Assembly (NCBI GenBank): GCA_034440275.1
Contig: JAWXBS010000176.1
Span: 1 to 10,013, forward strand
Source of the DNA: VFBF01 sp034440275
Lineage (GTDB): Bacteria > Pseudomonadota > Alphaproteobacteria > Caulobacterales > Aquidulcibacteraceae
DNA: 10,013 bases
Direction: 5' to 3'
Of this stretch, positions 1 to 5,160 are shown piece after piece. The stretch's first letter is position 1. Every line of letters begins with the position of its first letter. Under the pieces are notes generated by a model. It made no database searches. It saw nothing but the letters and a program-made list of their open reading frames with translations, and was not told the DNA's origin. A program made the position numbers and the translations under genes.

Positions 1-316
1 GCCCAAGCTCTATCGCAACGTGGTGCGCGCGCGCGCGCAATGGCGCGAACAACTCGCCAATGGCCTGGCGAAACTGGAAGAGCGCGAAGGCGGCTTCGCC
101 ATCGTGCTGCACTACTGGCGCCCGGTCGCTGTCGCCGGTCGCGCCTCGACGCTTGCGCCTTCAGAACGCGAAGAGATCGCCGAGCGCGCGGCAGCGCCCA
201 TGCGCGGCGTCAATCCGCAGGCCAACCCGTATGTGGGGCTCTTCGAACGTCTCGCGCCAGAAAACCCCGCCATCGTGCTCGCCGAAGAAGGCGACGGCCG
301 CACGCGCGGGGAATAA
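1..316 (+). CDS. 3' end of an unrecognised gene (partial, start lies left of the window)
   Basis: The reading frame starting at base 2 is open from the window edge to a TAA at 314-316, giving about 104 visible C-terminal residues. The codon use is like that of the neighbouring real genes. The frame continues upstream of the first in-window start codon (GTG at 20), so the gene most likely begins outside the window. The visible part is soluble-looking, with a charged segment rich in Arg, Glu and Gln followed by HYWRP and NPYVGLFERL stretches. It has no membrane segment, no signal peptide and no catalytic motif that I recognise. I cannot assign a family. It runs in the same direction as the SDR gene, which starts 79 bp downstream, and could share a transcript with it. 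Confidence concerns the gene being real, not its function. Confidence 0.7.
   Translation, partial: PKLYRNVVRARAQWREQLANGLAKLEEREGGFAIVLHYWRPVAVAGRASTLAPSEREEIAERAAAPMRGVNPQANPYVGLFERLAPENPAIVLAEEGDGRTRGE
23..39. repeat. Alternating purine-pyrimidine (GC)7 tract
   Basis: Seven uninterrupted GC dinucleotides (25-38), flanked by GT and A, make 17 bp of strictly alternating purine-pyrimidine sequence inside the partial first gene. It encodes part of a Val-Arg-Ala-Arg-Ala run. Such tracts can adopt Z-DNA and are slippage-prone. In a genome this GC-rich it may be only a by-product of Arg and Ala codons. Confidence 0.6.
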
Positions 317-331
317 TCCTCGGGAATAATC
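309..331. repeat. 10-bp direct repeat spanning the stop codon of the first gene
   Basis: GGGAATAATC occurs at 309-318 and again at 322-331, separated by three bases (period 13). The first copy contains the TAA stop of the upstream gene; the second lies in the intergenic gap before the SDR gene. It looks like a small tandem duplication. A binding site is possible, but nothing else supports it. Confidence 0.55.
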
Positions 332-384
332 GCGCTTTCAAATCCTGCGTTCGACGGTCTAGGTTTACCCGACAAAACAATAAC

Positions 385-390
385 GGGAGA
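385..390 (+). promoter_or_regulatory. Ribosome binding site of the SDR gene
   Basis: GGGAGA ends five bases before the ATG at 396. It is a good Shine-Dalgarno match and fixes that ATG as the start. Confidence 0.7.
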
Positions 391-395
391 TCGCG

Positions 396-1322
396 ATGGC
401 CTTCGGCGCAGACACCACCACAGACGAGGTGCTTTCGGGCATCGACCTTTCCGGCAAGCGATACCTCGTCACCGGCGCATCGGCAGGTCTCGGCGTGGAA
501 ACGATCCGCGCACTCGCGGCGCATGGCGCCGAAGTCGTCGGCACGGCGCGTGATCTCGACAAGGCGAAAGCCGCGCTCGCGAAGGCAGAGGTCAGCGGTG
601 TCGATCTTGTCGAAGTGGACCTCGCCGATCTCGCGAGCGTCCGACGCGGCGTGGACGCCATCGTCGCCAAAGGCAAGAAGTTCGACGCCATCATCGGCAA
701 TGCGGGCGTCATGGCGTGCCCGCAAGGCCAGACTGCCGACGGTTTCGAAACGCAGTTCGGTACAAACCATCTCGGCCATTTCGTGTTCGTGAACCGCGTG
801 GCGTCGCTGCTGAAATCACCGGGCCGGGTGGTAATGCTGTCGTCGTCAGGACATCGCTTCAGCGATGTCGATCTCGACGATCCGGACTTTGCGCGCACGG
901 CGTATCATCCCTTCGTGGCCTATGGCCGCTCGAAGACCGCCAATGCGCAATTCGCCAAAGGCATCGATATGCGCCTGCAATCGCGCGGCGTGCGCGGCGT
1001 CGCTGTGCATCCCGGCGGCATCCAGACCGAGCTCGGCCGCCACCTCTCGCCCGATGACATCGCGCAATTGCGCGCGGCCTCGAGCGCCAGCGGCATCAAG
1101 TTCAAGACCATCCCGGCGGGCGCCGCGACTTCGGTGTGGGCCGCGACCGTCGCGCCCGCAGACGCGATCGGCGGCAGGTTCTGCCAGGACTGCGGCGTGG
1201 CGGCGATCGACGACAGTGACGCGCGCTGGGGCGGCGTGAAGAGCTACGCCATCGATCCGGAGAAGGCCGACGCGCTCTGGGCGAAGAGCGAAGAGATGGT
1301 CGGCGAACAATTCCGCTACTGA
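396..1322 (+). CDS. Short-chain dehydrogenase/reductase (SDR), retinol-dehydrogenase/WWOX-like group
   Basis: This 308-residue protein is a predicted cytoplasmic NAD(P)H-dependent oxidoreductase with a complete Rossmann fold and active site. The cofactor-binding motif TGASAGLG is at residues 26-33. TAR at 50-52, just after the second beta strand, puts an Arg where NADP(H)-preferring members often have a basic residue. NAG is at 102-104, N124 sits in the usual NHLGHF segment, the catalytic serine is within SSS at 149-151, and the catalytic pair is Y176/K180 (YGRSK). HPGGI at 205-209 matches the conserved post-catalytic loop. A C-terminal FCQDC segment has a CxxC at 263-266. The length is usual for the retinol-dehydrogenase-like or 'oxidoreductase' SDRs of bacteria, and the substrate cannot be told from sequence. 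The ATG is supported by a ribosome binding site. The 3' end overlaps the convergent acetyltransferase gene by 7 bp. Confidence 0.93.
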   Translation: MAFGADTTTDEVLSGIDLSGKRYLVTGASAGLGVETIRALAAHGAEVVGTARDLDKAKAALAKAEVSGVDLVEVDLADLASVRRGVDAIVAKGKKFDAIIGNAGVMACPQGQTADGFETQFGTNHLGHFVFVNRVASLLKSPGRVVMLSSSGHRFSDVDLDDPDFARTAYHPFVAYGRSKTANAQFAKGIDMRLQSRGVRGVAVHPGGIQTELGRHLSPDDIAQLRAASSASGIKFKTIPAGAATSVWAATVAPADAIGGRFCQDCGVAAIDDSDARWGGVKSYAIDPEKADALWAKSEEMVGEQFRY

Positions 1323-1852
1323 GCGGCGACGATTTGCTTATAGTAGAGCGCCGTCGCGCAGGGCGTGCCGTCCGGCATCAGCGCGTAGTTCGGAATGCGA
1401 CCCGCAAGCGTCCAACCGAGGGCGCTGTAGAGGCGTTCCGCATCGTCGCTCGCGGTATCGAGATTGAGCAACGTCCTGCCGGTGCGCGCCGCCGCGTCTT
1501 CCGCCGCGCGCATGAGGGCGCCGCCAAGCCCGCGCTTGCGTGCGCTGCGCAGCACCAGCATCTTGGAAATCTCCGCGCGATGCGGCTGGTTCTCGATACC
1601 GGCGGGCACGAGTTGCACCGTGCCGACAATGACGCCGTCGGGTGCTGCCGCCGCGAACACGTGACGCCCATCGCTTTCCATGCGCGTCGCGATATCGCGC
1701 CAGAACGCGAGCGCACGCGCCGTATCGAAGCCGGCCATGAAGTTCACCGACGCGCCGCCTTCGACGCAGTCCACCAGCACCGCCGCCAGATCGTCCGCGC
1801 CGGCGCGCACGCCCGCCGCGTCCAGCGCAATCACACGATAGTCGTCCGTCAT
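1316..1852 (-). CDS. GNAT-family N-acetyltransferase
   Basis: This 178-residue protein has the single-domain architecture of a GNAT enzyme, which transfers an acetyl group from acetyl-CoA to an amine. Motif A is clear: the strand ending ISKMLVL (95-101) runs into the acetyl-CoA pyrophosphate loop R105-K-R-G-L-G-G111, matching the R/Q-x-x-G-x-G/A signature. Later, NLDT (130-133) followed by AERLYSALGW (138-147) matches the motif B region that closes the cofactor site. The N-terminal part (GGASVNFM, then AFW near 49-51) resembles that of uncharacterised bacterial acetyltransferases; the acceptor is unknown. I chose the ATG at 1852 (protein begins MTDDYR) over the ATG ten codons upstream because a strong GGGGAGG lies three bases before it. 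It is convergent with the SDR gene and divergent from the lipoprotein gene. Confidence 0.9.
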   Translation of the reverse strand: MTDDYRVIALDAAGVRAGADDLAAVLVDCVEGGASVNFMAGFDTARALAFWRDIATRMESDGRHVFAAAAPDGVIVGTVQLVPAGIENQPHRAEISKMLVLRSARKRGLGGALMRAAEDAAARTGRTLLNLDTASDDAERLYSALGWTLAGRIPNYALMPDGTPCATALYYKQIVAAQ

Positions 1853-1855
1853 CGT

Positions 1856-1862
1856 CCTCCCC
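1856..1862 (-). promoter_or_regulatory. Ribosome binding site that decides the GNAT start
   Basis: On the minus strand GGGGAGG is followed by ACG and then the ATG at 1852. This strong Shine-Dalgarno sequence favours the inner ATG over the upstream in-frame ATG at 1882, which would place the site inside the coding sequence. Confidence 0.65.
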
Positions 1863-1951
1863 TGTCGGCCGGAGTCAAACACCGCCCCGCCGCGCCGACA
1901 ATCCCGTGAACGTGTCTTGCGCCCGCGATGGCGAACGGCGATGCCTGCGTG

Positions 1952-2506
1952 ATGAAAAATCTCGCAGCTCTCGGCGTCGTCGCCCTCCTTTCAGCCTGCG
2001 CCACGGCGCCGACGCCCTCGTCCCCCGCCGCCGCCTATTTCGACAATCTCCGCACCCTTTGCGGCCAGACGCATGAAGGCCGCCTCGCGACCAACGATCC
2101 CGCCGACGCCGACTTCGCCGGCAAGCGGCTCGTTCTGGGTCCGGTGGACTGCACCGCAGCGCACGTCGTGCGCATTCCCTTCACCGTGGGCGAGGACCGC
2201 TCGCGCACCTGGGTGATCACGCGCCTGCCCGGAGACCGCGTGCGCCTGAAGCACGATCACCGCCACACGGACGGGACCGAGGACGCGCTTTCGCAATACG
2301 GCGGCGACAGCGTCGATGCGGGGACCGCGACGCGGCAGAGCTATCCCGTCGATGCCTTCACGCGCGATCTCTTCATCGCGCAGAACATTCCGCGCTCGCT
2401 TCCGAACGTGTGGAGCGTGGACATCGAGCCCGGAAAGCGCTTCGCCTACGAGTTGAAGCGTCCCGGCCGGCTCTTCCAGGTCGAGTTCGATCTGACCGCC
2501 GATTGA
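1952..2506 (+). CDS. Small putative lipoprotein of unknown function
   Basis: From the ATG at 1952 the product is 184 residues: a short N-terminus with one Lys, a hydrophobic stretch (LAALGVVALL), then the lipobox LSAC with the lipidated Cys at residue 16. This predicts export and anchoring of a periplasm-facing or outer-membrane lipoprotein. An Ala/Pro/Ser linker (about 18-27) leads into a globular domain beginning FDNLRTLCGQ. That domain contains DRSRTWVITR, LKHDHRH, a QYGGD segment and, near the end, a PGKRFAYEL segment. I remember similar uncharacterised secreted proteins in proteobacteria but can assign no function. An in-frame ATG at 1928 would add eight residues; neither start has a good ribosome binding site, and I prefer 1952 because it gives a standard lipoprotein signal. 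C29 of the mature domain and the later Cys in GPVDC could pair in the periplasm. Confidence 0.8.
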   Translation: MKNLAALGVVALLSACATAPTPSSPAAAYFDNLRTLCGQTHEGRLATNDPADADFAGKRLVLGPVDCTAAHVVRIPFTVGEDRSRTWVITRLPGDRVRLKHDHRHTDGTEDALSQYGGDSVDAGTATRQSYPVDAFTRDLFIAQNIPRSLPNVWSVDIEPGKRFAYELKRPGRLFQVEFDLTAD

Positions 2507-2597
2507 CGTAACGGTCTACCTCGGAGGTCATTGTCTTGGCCGCGATCTTCGCGCATGTGCGTGCCATGCAGCGGACGCGAACGACGCTGCGCATCCC

Positions 2598-2603
2598 GGG
2601 AGG
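2598..2603 (+). promoter_or_regulatory. Ribosome binding site of the VOC gene
   Basis: GGGAGG sits six bases upstream of the ATG at 2610. It is a strong, well-placed Shine-Dalgarno sequence and supports that start. Confidence 0.75.
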
Positions 2604-2609
2604 AAAACC

Positions 2610-2984
2610 ATGTTCTCGCACATCATGATCGGCACGAACGACCTCGACCGCGCGAAGGGCTTCTACGACAAGGTGCTCGGCACGCTCGGCGTCCCGCCCG
2701 CGCATGTGGACGGCCACCGCATCTTCTACATGACGCCGACCGGCATCTTCTCCGTGTCCAAGCCGATCAACGGCGAAGCCGCGACCTACGGCAACGGCGC
2801 GACCATCGGCTTTGCGTGCAGCACGCCAGCGCAGGCGGACGCCTGGCACGCGGCGGGCGTGGCGTCCGGCGGCACGACCTGCGAAGACCCGCCGGGCGTG
2901 CGCGAAGGCGGCATGGGCAAGATGTATCTCGCCTACCTGCGCGATCCGGACGGCAACAAGCTCTGCGCGCTGCACCGCATGTAA
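2610..2984 (+). CDS. VOC-family (glyoxalase/bleomycin-resistance fold) protein
   Basis: At 124 residues this has the length of a single VOC domain made of two beta-alpha-beta-beta-beta modules. Module one begins MFSHIMIGTNDLDRAKGFYDKVLG, with His4 at the usual first metal-ligand position. Module two contains IGFAC, QADAWHAAG and the closing strand DPDGNKLCALHR. VOC enzymes include glyoxalases, dioxygenases and resistance proteins, so the substrate is open. Two canonical metal ligands look absent: no His in the ATIGFAC strand, and Cys119 where the Glu of a DPDGN-x-x-E strand normally sits. Activity may therefore be non-standard, or the fold may serve in binding only. Cys70, Cys91 and Cys119 are its only cysteines. 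The stop lies 3 bp from the convergent pbpC stop. The start is set by a strong ribosome binding site. Confidence 0.9.
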   Translation: MFSHIMIGTNDLDRAKGFYDKVLGTLGVPPAHVDGHRIFYMTPTGIFSVSKPINGEAATYGNGATIGFACSTPAQADAWHAAGVASGGTTCEDPPGVREGGMGKMYLAYLRDPDGNKLCALHRM

Positions 2985-2987
2985 CGC

Positions 2988-5051
2988 CTATTGCGCGCGC
3001 ACGCGGACACGCGAGCGCGCGCGACGGCCTTCGGCGTCGACGACGATCACTTCATGGAAGCCCGGCGTGGTCGGGCGCCAGATCGCGCGGCCGCTGGTCT
3101 CCTCCTCCACCACGCGATCCCCTTCCGCATACCACACGAGCGGCGCACGCCCGCCGCGCGCCGCGAGCGCGACGCCGCGACTTTCCACGCCGTACTCGGT
3201 GACGAGCACGTCGGCGTCATCTGGCGGAAACAGGATCACCGGATCGAGGCTCTCGTCCTTCTGGCGCAGGCGGCGCTGTCCGGGCGCGGTCTGTTCGACG
3301 GTCATCGTCGGCATCGCTGGCGCGCCGGTGGATTTCAGGCGGTCGAATACGGAGAACAACAGCGGCAGCGATTCCGCGCGCCCCGTCGCGCCCGGACGCG
3401 GTGCGCCGTCAGGTCGCCCCATCCATACGCCCACCGCATATCCGCCACCGACGCCGAACGCCCACGCATCGCGGAAACCGTAGGAGGTGCCCGTCTTGAA
3501 CGCGATCTGCGGCGCACCCTCGATGAGCGCGCTCGGCGCGCGGCCATCGGGCATCGGCGAACGCGCGAGGATCGCGAGAATCTTGCCCGCGCTCTCCGGC
3601 TTCATGAAGCGGCTCACGCGCCACTGCGGCCCTTCGGTGTAGACCAGAGGCCGCGCCACGCCGCCATCGCCGAGCGCGGCGTAGAGCGTCGTCACCTCTT
3701 CGAGCGTCAGCCCCACGCCGCCGAGCGCGAGCGCGAGACCCGGTTCATCAAGACGACGACGCGGAAAGCGCGGGCGCGCACCCGCCGAGGTCAACGCCGC
3801 CTCGAAGCGCGCCGCGCCGACCTTCTGCAGCGTCGCCACCGCCGGCAGATTCAGCGAGTGCTGCAACGCCTCGAACATCCGCACTTCGCCGTGGAAGCGA
3901 CGATCGAAATTCTCCGGCAGATAGCCGCCGAAGCGTCGCGGCGCGTCCTCGATCAGCGTGTCGGGCGCGGCGATTCCGTCATCGAGCGCCAGACCATAGA
4001 TGAACGGCTTCAACGCCGAGCCCGGCGACCGCACGGCGCGCGTCATGTCGAGAAAGGCGCCCGCGCGGTTGCGTTCCGCGCCGCTCACCGACGCACGCAC
4101 CGCGCGTCCCTCCACTTCCACCACAAGAATGGCCGCGCTCGTCTCGCCGTCAGTGAGCTTCAGTTCATCGGCGGCGAGCGCTTCCAGCGACCGCTGCAGG
4201 CCGGCGTCGATGGTCGTGTGGATCACGCGCGCATCGGGATCGCGTCGCGCAAGGCGATCGGCGATGCGATCGGCGACAACGGGAAACGGCGTGCGCGTCG
4301 GCGCAGGCGCGGCGCGCGCTTCGGCGGCGAGGCGGGGGCTTGTGAGACCGAGCGCCACGAATTTCCGCAGCACGCGATCGCGTGCCGCCACGGCGGCTTC
4401 GGGACGACGGTCGGGACGACGCGCTTCCGGCGCCTGCGGCAGTGCGATGAGCAGCGCCATGTCGGCATCCGACAGCCCTTGCGGATCGCGATGGAAGTAC
4501 GCCCGGCTCGCCGCGCGCACGCCTTCGAGATTGCCGCCATAGGGTGCGATGGTGAGATAGGCGGAGAGAATCTGGCGCTTCGACAACCTGCGCTCGATCT
4601 GCAGCGCGCGCACGATCTCGATGAGCTTCGACGGCACGGTGCGCGGACGCGGCTCGATGAGACGCGCGAGCTGCATGGTGATGGTGGAGCCGCCGGAGGT
4701 GATGCGGCCTGAGCGCGCCCACGTCAGCGTCGCGCGCGACAGCGCCAGCGGATCGACGCCAGGATGCCACCAGAAGCGCTTGTCCTCGACCGCGATCAGA
4801 CGGCGCTGAAACTCTGGATCGACTTCGTTGAGCCGCGCCGCGAGCCGCCACTTGCCTTCGCGTGTCGTGAACGCCCGCAGCCACGCACCGTCCTTGTCGA
4901 GCACGACCGGCGAGACGACATGCGCGCGCTCCAGCGGGGGCGGCAGCGCCACATCGAGCGCAAACAGCGCAAGCAACACGACAAGCGCGCGCGTCCACCA
5001 GCGTTTTGTGTTTGCGCCAAGCTGGAGATCGAGCGTGCGGCCGCGTTTCAT
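2988..5051 (-). CDS. pbpC: Penicillin-binding protein 1C (bifunctional peptidoglycan glycosyltransferase/transpeptidase)
   Basis: This 687-residue class A penicillin-binding protein polymerises and crosslinks peptidoglycan in the periplasm. After a short basic N-terminus there is one membrane anchor at about 19-37. The GT51 glycosyltransferase domain follows: EDKRFWWHPG at 89-98 (catalytic Glu89), GGSTITMQ at 120-127, and KRQILSAYLTIAPYGG at 158-173, whose 'APxGG' form is typical of PBP1C rather than PBP1A/1B. The transpeptidase domain has SALK with nucleophile Ser345 and Lys348, SLN at 399-401 and KTGTS at 519-523, all intact. The C-terminal 85 or so residues fit the BiPBP_C domain found in PBP1C. 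The length is somewhat under the E. coli protein (about 770). The ATG at 5051 is preceded nine codons upstream by an in-frame TGA with no other start codon between, so it is the first possible start; its ribosome binding site is weak. It lies 109 bp downstream of the macroglobulin gene on the same strand. Confidence 0.96.
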   Translation of the reverse strand: MKRGRTLDLQLGANTKRWWTRALVVLLALFALDVALPPPLERAHVVSPVVLDKDGAWLRAFTTREGKWRLAARLNEVDPEFQRRLIAVEDKRFWWHPGVDPLALSRATLTWARSGRITSGGSTITMQLARLIEPRPRTVPSKLIEIVRALQIERRLSKRQILSAYLTIAPYGGNLEGVRAASRAYFHRDPQGLSDADMALLIALPQAPEARRPDRRPEAAVAARDRVLRKFVALGLTSPRLAAEARAAPAPTRTPFPVVADRIADRLARRDPDARVIHTTIDAGLQRSLEALAADELKLTDGETSAAILVVEVEGRAVRASVSGAERNRAGAFLDMTRAVRSPGSALKPFIYGLALDDGIAAPDTLIEDAPRRFGGYLPENFDRRFHGEVRMFEALQHSLNLPAVATLQKVGAARFEAALTSAGARPRFPRRRLDEPGLALALGGVGLTLEEVTTLYAALGDGGVARPLVYTEGPQWRVSRFMKPESAGKILAILARSPMPDGRAPSALIEGAPQIAFKTGTSYGFRDAWAFGVGGGYAVGVWMGRPDGAPRPGATGRAESLPLLFSVFDRLKSTGAPAMPTMTVEQTAPGQRRLRQKDESLDPVILFPPDDADVLVTEYGVESRGVALAARGGRAPLVWYAEGDRVVEEETSGRAIWRPTTPGFHEVIVVDAEGRRARSRVRVRAQ
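2991..3024 (+). terminator. Possible GC-rich hairpin just after the VOC stop, inside the pbpC 3' end
   Basis: GCGCGCGC at 2993-3000 and 3015-3022 can pair across a 14-base loop. In a plus-strand transcript the stem extends by a U-G and a U-A pair, to ten pairs. It begins seven bases after the VOC stop, where a terminator would be expected. There is no U-tract after it, and the bases also encode the Arg-rich C-terminus of PbpC, so the arrangement may be coincidental. Confidence 0.25.
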
Positions 5052-5079
5052 GGCTTCGCGCCAATCGCGGCGTCATCAC

Positions 5080-5115
5080 CCCCGCCCCCTGCCTCCACCC
5101 CGCGAGGGGGCGGGG
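5080..5115 (-). promoter_or_regulatory. Perfect 11-bp GC-rich inverted repeat in the pbpC leader
   Basis: CCCCGCCCCCT at 5080-5090 is exactly complementary to AGGGGGCGGGG at 5105-5115, with a 14-base loop. On the transcribed (minus) strand this gives a very stable stem 28 bases ahead of the pbpC ATG. A competing small hairpin, CCCC-TCGC-GGGG (5098-5109), uses part of one arm and the loop, so the two folds exclude each other. No run of T follows, so it is not a classic intrinsic terminator. It could damp pbpC relative to the upstream gene, stabilise the upstream mRNA end, or be a dispersed palindromic repeat of the genome. Confidence 0.6.
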
Positions 5116-5160
5116 CTTCATTCGGTGCGGAATCGGAGATCAGGCGCACAGCTGCTTCGG

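Noticed and set aside
336..363. A TTTCAA / TCTAGG pair ahead of the SDR gene as a sigma-70-like promoter
   Set aside because: The spacing is acceptable but both hexamers match the consensus poorly, so it is not reportable as a promoter.
1334..1909. Plus-strand frame opposite the acetyltransferase gene
   Set aside because: It is a shadow of the GNAT gene; the minus-strand frame has the acetyl-CoA motif and a strong ribosome binding site.
2531..3202. A 223-codon frame from a TTG at 2531, overlapping the VOC gene
   Set aside because: The ribosome binding site is only three bases away, the product is low-complexity and Arg-rich, and the frame runs across both the VOC gene and the pbpC end.
2991..4712. 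A 573-codon plus-strand frame opposite pbpC
   Set aside because: It has the same Arg-rich composition typical of a shadow frame, with no recognisable motif and no ribosome binding site seen.
4165..5121. A 318-codon minus-strand frame overlapping the pbpC start in another frame
   Set aside because: It begins within the leader hairpin, is Arg/Ala-rich and overlaps the conserved GT51 coding sequence of pbpC.
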